Below, piece after piece: positions 1 to 6,776 of a stretch of DNA of 34,708 nt. Position 1 is the first letter of the stretch; every line of letters starts with the position of its first letter. This DNA is from an uncultured Flavobacteriales bacterium (GTDB lineage Bacteria > Bacteroidota > Bacteroidia > Flavobacteriales > Crocinitomicaceae). A program made the translations under genes and the position numbers. The stretch is from assembly GCA_946478775.1 (NCBI GenBank), contig CAMLDR010000023.1, forward strand, positions 1 through 34,708, given 5' to 3'. Below the pieces are notes generated by a model. The model did no database searches. It was not told the DNA's origin and worked only from the letters and a program-made list of their open reading frames with translations.

Positions 1-681
1 TTGATCATTTCCACCCGTGGACACCGTTTGGAAGGGATCTGGCACAGTGGATCACCCATGGGAATGATCATCAATTCCATTCGCGGAGTACACGTGTGCG
101 TTCCAAGAAATATGACAAAAGCCGCAGGTTTCTACAATACCCTGATGCAGGCAGATGAACCCGCTTTGGTGATCGAACCATTGAACGGATACCGTATCAA
201 AGAAACCTTGCCAAACAATATCGGAAGCTTCACTACTCCGCTTGGAGTTCCGGAAATCGTTACAGAAGGAACAGATTTAACGATCGTTTCTTACGGTTCT
301 ACATTTAACCTGTGTGAAGTAGCTGCAAAATCGCTCACAGAACTGGGAATTTCAGTTGAATTGATCGATGCACAGACTTTACTTCCATTCGATATCAACG
401 GAATGGTTGCCGATTCATTGAAGAAAACAAACCGTTTGATCATCGTAGACGAAGACGTCAGTTCAGGCGCAACAGCATTCTTATTGGATCAGATCCTGGT
501 AAAACAAGGCGGATATGTTCATTTGGATTCAGCTCCTGTAACCTTAAGTGCAAAAGATCACAGACCGGCTTACGGAACCGACGGGGATTATTTCTCCAAG
601 CCAAGCATTGACGATATCGTTGAAGCTGCTTACGGAATTATGAACGAAGCAGATCCTACAGCCTTCCCATCGATTTATTAA
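1..681 (+). CDS. 2-oxoacid dehydrogenase E1 component, beta/transketolase-C part (5' truncated by window)
   Basis: This is the C-terminal 226 residues of a thiamine-diphosphate E1 dehydrogenase of the branched-chain/pyruvate type. E1 decarboxylates 2-oxoacids and passes the acyl group to the lipoyl E2 subunit in the cytoplasm. The open frame runs off the left edge, so the real start lies outside the window. Visible are the end of the pyrimidine-binding domain ([11 protein letters not shown] near residue 11) and the transketolase C-terminal domain ([16 protein letters not shown] near 92, then [20 protein letters not shown] near the end). In many Bacteroidota the alpha and beta parts are fused in one chain of roughly 660-700 residues. 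The visible end fits such a fusion but the alpha part cannot be seen. Substrate (branched-chain acids versus pyruvate) is not decidable here. Confidence 0.88.
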   Translation: MIISTRGHRLEGIWHSGSPMGMIINSIRGVHVCVPRNMTKAAGFYNTLMQADEPALVIEPLNGYRIKETLPNNIGSFTTPLGVPEIVTEGTDLTIVSYGSTFNLCEVAAKSLTELGISVELIDAQTLLPFDINGMVADSLKKTNRLIIVDEDVSSGATAFLLDQILVKQGGYVHLDSAPVTLSAKDHRPAYGTDGDYFSKPSIDDIVEAAYGIMNEADPTAFPSIY

Positions 682-688
682 TGGTGAT

Positions 689-1090
689 TTGAAAAGAACC
701 GCGAGCACATTGAGTATTATTTTCGTAATCGCCTTGCTTTGGAAGGATATTGCGGCATTCTCATGGAACGTTTGGTTCTACAACAATCAGGTTGAGCTCG
801 CCGCAAAATATTGTGTCAACAAGAAAAAACCAATGCTTCATTGCGACGGTAAATGTTATTTGGCAAAACAATTAAAAAAACTGGAACAGGAAGAAAAAAA
901 GAACCAGCCTGTTCCAAAAATGCCTTTGAAACTAAAGGAAAACGTGTGGGATGCAAATTCACAAACAGCTACTGCATTTGAAGCAAACACCATGGAATCC
1001 CTTTCAGAAAGATCAGGTAGTTTCTTTTACCAGAACAAAAAACCGGTTTCCTTTTCAAGTTCCACTTTCCATCCACCCGCTGTCGGATAA
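689..1090 (+). CDS. Small membrane-anchored Cys/His protein (GKCYL motif), possible metal-handling role
   Basis: This 133-residue protein has one hydrophobic N-terminal helix (about residues 7-26) and then the motif Y-C42-x8-H51-C52-x-G-K-C56-Y-L, followed by a Lys/Glu-rich, likely helical stretch and a low-complexity tail. Similar small proteins with HCxGKCYL are, from memory, common in Bacteroidota; I know of no proven function. The clustered Cys and His suggest metal or redox binding (inference). The start chosen is TTG at 689, 7 bases after the stop of the upstream E1 gene: the ATG at 681 is closed by TGA after three codons, and no ATG lies in this frame upstream of the hydrophobic segment. 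The next gene, 300 bases downstream, also begins its mature part with clustered cysteines. Confidence 0.7.
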   Translation: MKRTASTLSIIFVIALLWKDIAAFSWNVWFYNNQVELAAKYCVNKKKPMLHCDGKCYLAKQLKKLEQEEKKNQPVPKMPLKLKENVWDANSQTATAFEANTMESLSERSGSFFYQNKKPVSFSSSTFHPPAVG

Positions 1091-1391
1091 TTTATTTTAT
1101 TGAATCTCATTTTGACTCGGAAAGCACTCTTTAATATTTCACACAGATAGCGCAGATCACACAGATTTTTTTGATTATTATTCATAAATATCCTAATTGT
1201 TCCATTCTATCCAAAAAAGTGTAAAACAGTCGTTCTTCGAGACTGGTTTTCAATAACCCATTGTACCCAAAGAAACTCAAGTATTTGTAATTCAACACGC
1301 TCTGCGCAAATCTGAAGAATCTGCGTGCTAAAAAACAATGCGCTTCTTTTTGGTACAGAACACATTTTAGAAATTAGTTAATTACAGAATC
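1091..1391. other. Intergenic stretch of about 300 bases with an imperfect inverted repeat
   Basis: I see no credible coding frame, tRNA or strong terminator here. The only structure is a pair of CACAGAT/ATCTGCG-type arms at 1140-1167 and 1300-1327, listed separately. A reverse-strand frame crossing 1374-1571 mostly lies opposite the next gene and has no recognisable protein features. Confidence 0.6.
1140..1327. repeat. Imperfect long inverted repeat of CACAGAT/ATCTGCG type
   Basis: The left arm (1140-1167) carries three spaced copies of a short CAGAT unit (CACACAGAT, GCGCAGAT, CACACAGAT). The right arm (1300-1327) carries the opposite orientation (CTGCGC, AATCTG, AATCTGCGTG). The first nine bases of the left arm and the last nine of the right arm are complementary with one mismatch, and inner CAGAT/ATCTG blocks also pair. 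The arms are about 130 bases apart. Similar CACAGATT/AATCTGCG strings occur between genes in other Bacteroidota (from memory). Function unknown; a degraded dispersed repeat is the simplest reading. Confidence 0.4.
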
Positions 1392-2288
1392 ATGAAAAAA
1401 AGTTTTCTCTTTTTCGTGTGTCTTGTCGTGTCCCATATTGCGCTCTCTTGCGATGTATGCGGATGCGGAGCTTTTAATTCCACGCATGGCTTGGGAACGT
1501 TGGCACAAGGCAATCGAACGAGCATTGGACTGAACTATCAATACCGTCTGTACAAAAGTGAGCACCCGCAAGTTTTCGGGAACGGCATCGAACGCAGCAC
1601 GGACTATTTCCAGCGCCTGGATCTATCCGGGCAAGTGCGTATTTCGAAAAGATGGCAGCTGCAGCTTTCAGTCCCCATCAGTTTCAATAAACACATAACA
1701 GCGGATACCACCTCTCAAAAAAACGGATTGGGCGATCCTACCCTGATGGTGAGTTTTTTTCTGTTTGACAAACAAGACAGTTTGCAAACACGCAGATTTC
1801 GCTGGATTGTGGGCTCCGGAGTAAAAAGTCCCGTCGGGAAATTCACACGCCCGAATGATGTTGATTTGTATCTCTATCCGGGAACCGGAACCTTTGATGC
1901 GGTGTTTCAGAACTCCTTCTTCTTCCAAAAAAAGAAATGGAGTATCCTGCAAACATCCCAATATTTACTTCGCGGAGAGAACAAGTACAACTACATTCCG
2001 GGATCTTTATTCAGTGCCAGTCTTTTCGGACAATACAAATTCAGGACCTGGGGTATGTATGCCGGAACTCAGTATTCCTGGAGCGGATTGGATTATTTGA
2101 ACCGGAAGGCAATCTCAGGATCTCCCACTCAGGGGAAAGTCCTTACGGGAATTATTGGCGCATCCGTTCAGCTTAACTCCTGGGTAATTCAGGGAAATTA
2201 CCACATTCCGATTGCTCAGGACCTGGGAGATGGAAACTCCCGTCAAAAAACAGCATTTAGTATTTCACTCAATTATTTTTTCAACTAG
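1392..2288 (+). CDS. Secreted outer-membrane beta-barrel-like protein with mature N-terminal CxxCxC
   Basis: This 298-residue protein begins with a signal peptide (MKKSFLFFVCLVVSHIALS) directly followed by C20-D-V-C23-G-C25-G. The remainder is rich in alternating aromatic/polar strands (for example SIGLNYQYRLY, WQLQLSVPIS, VIQGNYHIPIA) and ends in a phenylalanine-rich strand (SISLNYFFN), as expected of an outer-membrane barrel. I do not recognise a named family; it resembles generic transporter-like barrels. The CxxCxC at the mature N-terminus could bind a thiophilic metal (inference). Cysteine at +1 could suggest lipidation, but ALSC is a poor lipobox, so ordinary signal peptidase I cleavage is as likely. 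It stops with TAG 2 bases before the next gene's ATG, so the two are almost certainly co-transcribed. Confidence 0.72.
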   Translation: MKKSFLFFVCLVVSHIALSCDVCGCGAFNSTHGLGTLAQGNRTSIGLNYQYRLYKSEHPQVFGNGIERSTDYFQRLDLSGQVRISKRWQLQLSVPISFNKHITADTTSQKNGLGDPTLMVSFFLFDKQDSLQTRRFRWIVGSGVKSPVGKFTRPNDVDLYLYPGTGTFDAVFQNSFFFQKKKWSILQTSQYLLRGENKYNYIPGSLFSASLFGQYKFRTWGMYAGTQYSWSGLDYLNRKAISGSPTQGKVLTGIIGASVQLNSWVIQGNYHIPIAQDLGDGNSRQKTAFSISLNYFFN

Positions 2289-2290
2289 AT

Positions 2291-2698
2291 ATGAAACCAT
2301 TTTTTATTTTAACGATCCTCCTAAGCAGTATGTCTTTAACTGCATGTAAAAAAGATAAAAGCACAGATGACAATCACACCGATCACGAAGATCATCCGAC
2401 AGCTGTGATTACCATTACTTCTCCACATGAAAACGATACCATCCAGGGAAATTTTACAGTCATGGGAACGATCGTTGGAACAGCCAACCTTCACGGATAC
2501 CAGGTCACGGTAACCAATACCTTGAATGATTCAATTGTTTATCAAAACGAAGTCCACGATCATTTGGCAGAATTCACCATCAATCAAGCAATTACAAATC
2601 CATTCACGGTTTACACGCCGCTCAAACTGGAAGTTGTAACAGCAATTGACCATGACGGCAATACCGAGTCAAAAACCGTTCATTTCGTGGTACATTAA
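2291..2698 (+). CDS. His/Asp-rich lipoprotein with Ig-like fold
   Basis: This is a 135-residue lipoprotein. Its signal peptide ends in the lipobox L-T-A-C19, followed by KKDKS and then an acidic/His segment DDNHTDHEDHP, which looks like a metal-binding or surface-export tether. The rest (TITSPHENDTIQGNFTVMGT ... TVHFVVH) reads as a single beta-sandwich, similar in style to bacterial Ig-like or DUF4625-type lipoprotein domains; I cannot fix the family by eye. It starts 3 bases after the preceding barrel gene, giving a two-gene unit of barrel plus lipoprotein. A metal-related job is inferred from the histidines here and the cysteines in the two upstream proteins. Confidence 0.72.
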   Translation: MKPFFILTILLSSMSLTACKKDKSTDDNHTDHEDHPTAVITITSPHENDTIQGNFTVMGTIVGTANLHGYQVTVTNTLNDSIVYQNEVHDHLAEFTINQAITNPFTVYTPLKLEVVTAIDHDGNTESKTVHFVVH

Positions 2699-2723
2699 TC
2701 TGGTGAACAAAACACAAACTATG

Positions 2724-2745
2724 GGGACGCAATACTTTGCGTCCC
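2724..2745. terminator. Palindromic hairpin after the lipoprotein gene, reaching into the nth promoter
   Basis: GGGACGCAA (2724-2732), loop TACT, TTGCGTCCC (2737-2745): a perfect 9-bp stem followed by TACTTTTATTT. It lies 25 bases past the stop of the lipoprotein gene and can act as an intrinsic terminator. It resembles the palindromes at 11643-11670 and 22131-22160 in outer sequence (GTRGGG...CGC). Its right arm also contains the TTG that would be the -33 element for the nth promoter. Confidence 0.65.
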
Positions 2746-2763
2746 TACTTTTATTTACTTTTG
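2737..2763 (+). promoter_or_regulatory. Bacteroidota-type promoter for nth (TTG / TACTTTTG)
   Basis: TACTTTTG at 2756-2763 matches the -7 consensus TAnnTTTG, and TTG at 2737-2739 is placed 16 bases upstream, close to the 17-23 base spacing known for flavobacterial promoters. The start codon of nth is at 2770, so the transcript would be leaderless or have only a few untranslated bases. Consensus match only. Confidence 0.45.
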
Positions 2764-2769
2764 TTCACC

Positions 2770-3414
2770 ATGACAAAAAAAGAAAAAGCACAATATGTGA
2801 TCGATGAATTGGAGAAATGTTATCCGGAAACTCCCGTTCCATTAGACCACTGGGATCCTTACACCTTACTCATAGCTGTTTTGCTTTCAGCACAATGCAC
2901 CGACGTAAGAGTAAATCAGATCACTCCGGCTTTATTCAGACGCGCTTCCCGTCCACAGGATATGATTAAATTATCAGTGGAAGAAATCCGGGATATCATT
3001 AAACCCTGTGGACTTTCCCCACGGAAATCCCAGGCCATTTACGACCTTTCTCATCTCATTATAGATAACCACAACGGTGAAGTTCCTCAAACCTTCGAAG
3101 AACTGGAAGCATTGCCCGGAGTTGGCCATAAAACGGCATCTGTGGTGATGTCACAGGCATTCGGTGTTCCGGCTTTTCCGGTTGATACACACATTCACCG
3201 CTTAATGACCCGCTGGGGATTGACGAGCGGGAAAAACGTAGAAGAAACCGAACGCGATGCGAAAAAACTCTTCCCGCGTGAATTGTGGAACAAACTGCAT
3301 CTCCAAATCATTTTCTATGGCAGAAGCCACTCTCCTGCCCGCTCACCCAAACGGGAAGTGGATTATATTACTGCAAACATTGGAACGAAAGCCGCTTTGG
3401 CAGAATTGAAATAA
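2770..3414 (+). CDS. nth: Endonuclease III-type DNA glycosylase/AP lyase lacking the Fe-S ligands
   Basis: This 214-residue HhH-GPD base-excision repair enzyme removes oxidised pyrimidines and cleaves AP sites. The helix-hairpin-helix LPGVGHKTA is at 115-123 with the catalytic Lys at 121, and the catalytic Asp is D139 in VDTHIHRL. The N-terminal core (LLIAVLLSAQCTDVRVN, 33-49) is typical. The C-terminal C-x6-C-x2-C-x5-C loop that holds the [4Fe-4S] cluster in E. coli Nth is absent: the corresponding segment reads GRSHSPARSPKREVDYITANIG with no cysteine. I believe flavobacterial Nth proteins often have such a YSPARG-like end. The start at ATG 2770 is preferred over an 11-codon upstream extension, which would be made of the terminator palindrome and has no family counterpart. 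Confidence 0.9.
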   Translation: MTKKEKAQYVIDELEKCYPETPVPLDHWDPYTLLIAVLLSAQCTDVRVNQITPALFRRASRPQDMIKLSVEEIRDIIKPCGLSPRKSQAIYDLSHLIIDNHNGEVPQTFEELEALPGVGHKTASVVMSQAFGVPAFPVDTHIHRLMTRWGLTSGKNVEETERDAKKLFPRELWNKLHLQIIFYGRSHSPARSPKREVDYITANIGTKAALAELK

Positions 3415-3460
3415 AACTTCTGAAAAACACCTACATTTACACAAAATTTAAATATTTTCC

Positions 3461-4213
3461 ATGAGACTCTTTGCCACCTTTATACTTCTCTCCACTTTGT
3501 TCTGCTCAAGTAGCTGTAAAAAAGAAAAAAAAGAACACTGTTCGGAAGATTCCACCTTTGTGGGTTTATCGTACGAAGGTCCTGTTGTTAAAGGATGGCC
3601 GCTCGTTTTAAAAACCGCATACTATAACACTGGTTATTCTTACAGATGGAAAGGTCCAAATGGTTGGTCAATGGAAACAACTGCCAGTATGGACAATTAC
3701 GAACCGAATAAAATAACAATTGATCCTGCTGACATAAATCATTCCGGAAAATACTATGTTGAAATAATTGAAGACGGATGTGTAATAGAAAGAGGAAGTG
3801 TCAATGTTGAGGTCATTGAACCACCGCTTCCACCCTGCACAATTGCAAACAATTCAAGTACAACAACCCTTGGTGGTGTTGGTGGTACAAGTTATTCAAT
3901 GGTTTCACATACCGAAGGTATTTATTATTCAGTCTATGCAAGCGGTCCGATAAACCAAACCATTAACTTTGTATTTAAAGGAGAACCAAAACCGGGAATG
4001 TACCTGGCTCATCAGGGATATCTTCCTGATGAATCAAATGAAGTTGCTGTGTATATTCAATACGGCTTCTATGACTTTTTTCTTGAAATCTATTATACCG
4101 TTTACGTAAATGAAGTTAACGGAAAATTACAATTCTCATTTTGCAACGGTCATTTCACAAATCCTGTTGGAGATGATCCAATCATTATTTCTGCAAAAGT
4201 GACTCTTCCTTAA
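3461..4213 (+). CDS. Lipoprotein with Ig-like domain, function unknown
   Basis: This is a 250-residue predicted lipoprotein. The signal peptide ends SSSC19, followed by KKEKKE and an acidic stretch typical of Bacteroidota lipoproteins. Residues about 30-120 look like an Ig/PKD-type sandwich (YRWKGPNGWS ... HSGKYYVEIIEDGC), a fold often found in extracellular proteins that display aromatic motifs. After a Pro-rich hinge (IEPPLPPC) a second, less recognisable beta-rich domain follows. No catalytic motif is visible. It is separated from nth by 46 bases with a near-consensus TACATTTA box around 3429-3436, so it may have its own promoter. I do not recognise a named family. Confidence 0.68.
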   Translation: MRLFATFILLSTLFCSSSCKKEKKEHCSEDSTFVGLSYEGPVVKGWPLVLKTAYYNTGYSYRWKGPNGWSMETTASMDNYEPNKITIDPADINHSGKYYVEIIEDGCVIERGSVNVEVIEPPLPPCTIANNSSTTTLGGVGGTSYSMVSHTEGIYYSVYASGPINQTINFVFKGEPKPGMYLAHQGYLPDESNEVAVYIQYGFYDFFLEIYYTVYVNEVNGKLQFSFCNGHFTNPVGDDPIIISAKVTLP

Positions 4214-4275
4214 ATCGGGATGAAGAACGCTTTGGAGGTGTTGAAATAGCAAATCAAAAAATCTTTGTCATTTTT

Positions 4276-4297
4276 GAATTCGTAATTCGTAATTTTA
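4276..4297. repeat. AATTCGTAATTCGTAATT-type intergenic repeat, copy 1
   Basis: Tandem ATTCGTA units lie just upstream of the DUF4287 gene. The same short string recurs between genes at 5399-5418, 8195-8227 and 23397-23430, with a variant at 8069-8103. Function is unknown. Confidence 0.6.
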
Positions 4298-4313
4298 TCT
4301 AAAATCGATTGCT

Positions 4314-4532
4314 ATGTCATTTCAAGCATATTTAGACAATATCAAGGCCCTAACAGGAAAACTTCCAGAAGAACTGCAAAAAAGGGCCGTGGAAAAAGGC
4401 TTTATCAAAGACGGAGAAGTCCTCGCGGATATCAAGGCCGGCCAAATTGTAGCCTGGCTCAAAGAAGAATACGATTTGGGTCACGGCCATGCCATGGCAA
4501 TCTATGCCTGGTTCAAAGGAAAAAGATCATGA
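4314..4532 (+). CDS. DUF4287 domain protein
   Basis: This 72-residue cytoplasmic protein covers the DUF4287 family over nearly its whole length. Recognisable features are the N-terminal helix SFQAYLDNIKALTGK, the central EKGFIKDGEVLADIKAGQIVAWLKEEY and the diagnostic LGHGHAMAIYAWFKG at the C-terminus. No biochemical function is established; the domain also appears fused to DUF5655 in other bacteria. The stop codon overlaps the start of the cupin gene (ATGA), so the two are translationally coupled. Confidence 0.85.
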   Translation: MSFQAYLDNIKALTGKLPEELQKRAVEKGFIKDGEVLADIKAGQIVAWLKEEYDLGHGHAMAIYAWFKGKRS

Positions 4533-5029
4533 GCGGTTCAAAAGACATTCAAATCTTCAACGCTGCATCTTCCGAAACCATTGCCATTGGTGCTTCGGCA
4601 TATAACATTTTGTTGAACAGCAAAAATTCAGAAGGACAATTAGCGGTCATTGAAATGCTGGTCCCACCAAACGCCGGACCGATCCCGCATGAACACAAGG
4701 GCTTCCAGGAATGCTTTTATGTACTGGAAGGCGAAGTGGAAATGATCACAAAGGAAAGCCGAATTCCTGCAAAACAAGGAGATTTGGTTCGCATTCCTTT
4801 AGACGGACCTGTTCATTGCTTTAAAAACAATACCGCTGCAAATGCACGGTTGTTGTGTATTGTTGCTCCGGCCGGATTGGATCAGTTCTTTGAAGAAGCC
4901 GGGCGGAAAATTCCTTCGGGAACATTACCTGAACCCGTTCCGCCAACTCCCGAACAAATGGCTCTGGCAAACCAAACCGCTGAAAAGTACGGACAAAAAT
5001 TATATCCAAAAGACTATCTGGATAACTAA
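4529..5029 (+). CDS. Cupin-domain protein
   Basis: This is a 166-residue single-domain cupin. Motif 1 is PHEHKGFQECFYVLEGE, with likely metal ligands H54, H56 and E61. Motif 2 is GDLVRIPLDGPVHCFKN, with H96 as the fourth ligand. The family includes dioxygenases, isomerases and small-molecule sensors; the quercetin-dioxygenase-like subgroup is closest in style, but the substrate cannot be told. A C-terminal tail of about 45 residues (PSGTLPEPVPPTPEQMA...) is Pro-rich. The gene overlaps the DUF4287 gene by 4 bases and is followed 49 bases later by an ABM-like protein, so the three may form one small unit. Confidence 0.82.
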   Translation: MSGSKDIQIFNAASSETIAIGASAYNILLNSKNSEGQLAVIEMLVPPNAGPIPHEHKGFQECFYVLEGEVEMITKESRIPAKQGDLVRIPLDGPVHCFKNNTAANARLLCIVAPAGLDQFFEEAGRKIPSGTLPEPVPPTPEQMALANQTAEKYGQKLYPKDYLDN

Positions 5030-5040
5030 CCATTTATCTT

Positions 5041-5070
5041 GAACTCTTTTAACTGTTGAACATTTTGAAC
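5041..5070. repeat. TTGAAC-type spaced repeat upstream of the ABM-like gene
   Basis: The units GAACTC, GTTGAACATTTT and GAAC are spaced like the ones at 33946-33994, where they form a long inverted repeat. Here they fill the short gap between the cupin gene and the next start codon. The role is unknown. Confidence 0.4.
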
Positions 5071-5078
5071 TTAAAATT

Positions 5079-5387
5079 ATGATTTCAGTAATAGTAAGCT
5101 ATCAGGTAAAACCGGAATTCGTTGAACAGAACAAAGCCAACATTCAAATATTTTTGAAAGACTTCGAACAACTGGATGCAACGAAATTCAAATACAGCGT
5201 CTTCTTAAAAGACGATGGCGTTTCATTTGTTCATTATTCTCAGTATTCGGACGAAACCATGCAAAACCAGCTTTTAAATGTGCCGTCCTTCAAAGCTTTC
5301 CAGGAAATGCGCGATGCCAGCGGATTAAACGATTCGCACAAAGTAGAAATCCTCCAGGCAGTTGGTTCTAAAGGAAACCTTGAATAA
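5079..5387 (+). CDS. Antibiotic biosynthesis monooxygenase (ABM)-like dimeric alpha/beta-barrel protein
   Basis: This 102-residue protein has the pattern of the dimeric alpha/beta-barrel superfamily: a first strand ISVIVSYQVKPEF, a helix ANIQIFLKDFEQL, strands KFKYSVFLKDDGVSFVHYSQYS, a helix with FKAFQEMRDASG and a final strand KVEILQAVG. ABM-type proteins of this size act as small monooxygenases or ligand-binding proteins, often on quinones or reactive aldehydes. No active-site residue can be assigned. Being downstream of a cupin gene on the same strand suggests a shared small-molecule or stress function (inference). Confidence 0.6.
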   Translation: MISVIVSYQVKPEFVEQNKANIQIFLKDFEQLDATKFKYSVFLKDDGVSFVHYSQYSDETMQNQLLNVPSFKAFQEMRDASGLNDSHKVEILQAVGSKGNLE

Positions 5388-5398
5388 TCCATAAAAAT

Positions 5399-5418
5399 AA
5401 TTCGTAATTCGTAATTAT
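5399..5418. repeat. AATTCGTAATTCGTAATT-type intergenic repeat, copy 2
   Basis: This copy lies in the 27-base gap between the convergent ABM-like and dctA genes and runs through the dctA stop codon (5415-5417, TAA on the minus strand), so the repeat contributes the end of the dctA reading frame. It is the same unit as at 4276-4297. Confidence 0.6.
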
Positions 5419-6692
5419 CTAAGCGCTTTCTTCAACGCCTCCGGGTCCAATTGCTTTTCCCATCTGGCCACAACAATCGTTGCAACCGCATTTCCTATCA
5501 GGTTGGTCAAAGCCCGGCATTCGGACATAAATTTATCTACACCCAAAATCAGCGTCATTCCTGCAATCGGAACATCCGGAACAACCGTTAAAGTAGCCGC
5601 CAGAGTAACAAATCCTGCTCCGGAAACTCCTGCTGCGCCTTTTGAACTAAGCATCGCAACCAAAAGCAACGTAGCCTGCTGACTGAATGTCAAATCCACA
5701 TTACAAGCCTGTGCAATAAACAATGCCGCCAGGGTCATGTAAATATTCGTCCCGTCCAAATTGAATGAATATCCGGTTGGGACAACCAACCCCACAACCT
5801 GGCTCGAACAGCCTGCTTTTTCCAATTTCGTCATCAATGAAGGTAAAGCGGATTCGGAAGAACTGGTTCCTAAGACTAACAACAATTCATCCTTCAGGTA
5901 ACGAAGCAATTTCAAAATATTGAACCCGTTGTATCTTGCAACCAATCCAAGAATAACTACCACAAAAAAAGCGGCCGTCAAATAAAACGTTCCTACCAGG
6001 AAAAAAAGATTTTGCAAAGTTTCAACACCATATTTTCCAATGGTAAAAGCCATTGCTCCAAATGCACCAATCGGGGCAAGCTTCATTAAGATATCTACAA
6101 TTTTAAAGATAGGATGAGTCAAAGCCTGGAAGAAATCCAAAACAGGCTTGCTTTTTTCAGCAGTTAAAGACAAGGCAACTCCAAACAAAATAGCCGCAAA
6201 CAGAACCTGCAAAATGTTCTCTCCGGTCAGGGAACTCATGAATGTTTTTGGAATAATATTCAGCATGAAATTCGAAAATGTATTTCCATGAGCAGTTGCA
6301 ACATACTCGGAAACATCTTTCTGATCCAGCGTACTCGGATCAATATTCAATCCGTTCCCAGGTTGTACCACATTGCTGACAATCATTCCGATTATTAGTG
6401 CCAGTGTTGAGAATGTAAGGAAATAAACAAATGCTTTACCAGTTATTCTACCCACCTTTTTCAGGTCATTCATGGAAGCTATTCCCACCGTAATAGTAAT
6501 AAAAATCACCGGAGCAATAATCATCTTGATCAGGTTAATAAAACCGTCACCAAGTGGTTTCATCTTTTCCCCAAGTTCCGGATAAAAATATCCCAACATA
6601 ACACCTATCACAATGGCAACCAATACTTGAAAATACAAGGCTATATACCATGGTTTCGGTTTCGCGGGTTTAGCGTTCGGGTCAATTTCCAT
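5415..6692 (-). CDS. dctA: C4-dicarboxylate/cation symporter, DAACS family
   Basis: This 425-residue inner-membrane secondary transporter would import succinate, fumarate or malate with protons or sodium. Diagnostic are the serine-rich re-entrant loop [20 protein letters not shown] (near residue 272) and the substrate/cation motif [24 protein letters not shown] (near 300), which match DctA more closely than the glutamate carriers. Eight hydrophobic segments plus two hairpins fit the family. Length is normal for DctA (about 420-430). It lies 84 bases downstream of an MFS carrier on the same strand, so the pair may be a carboxylate-uptake unit. Exact substrate and coupling ion are not shown by the sequence. 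Confidence 0.88.
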   Translation of the reverse strand: MEIDPNAKPAKPKPWYIALYFQVLVAIVIGVMLGYFYPELGEKMKPLGDGFINLIKMIIAPVIFITITVGIASMNDLKKVGRITGKAFVYFLTFSTLALIIGMIVSNVVQPGNGLNIDPSTLDQKDVSEYVATAHGNTFSNFMLNIIPKTFMSSLTGENILQVLFAAILFGVALSLTAEKSKPVLDFFQALTHPIFKIVDILMKLAPIGAFGAMAFTIGKYGVETLQNLFFLVGTFYLTAAFFVVVILGLVARYNGFNILKLLRYLKDELLLVLGTSSSESALPSLMTKLEKAGCSSQVVGLVVPTGYSFNLDGTNIYMTLAALFIAQACNVDLTFSQQATLLLVAMLSSKGAAGVSGAGFVTLAATLTVVPDVPIAGMTLILGVDKFMSECRALTNLIGNAVATIVVARWEKQLDPEALKKALR

Positions 6693-6776
6693 CGGAGAAT
6701 TTCTTTTTAGAGAATAATTTTGTTGAATATAATTAATTATTGGTCAATTGGAATCGTTTGTCGGGCGAATTAGCGA

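Noticed and set aside
2737..2769. Eleven-codon N-terminal extension of Nth
   Set aside because: It is made of the hairpin's right arm and the promoter box and does not match the family's N-terminus.
4276..4297. CRISPR-like reading of the AATTCGTAATTCG repeats
   Set aside because: Units are very short and adjacent without unique spacers of regular length, and no cas gene is present.
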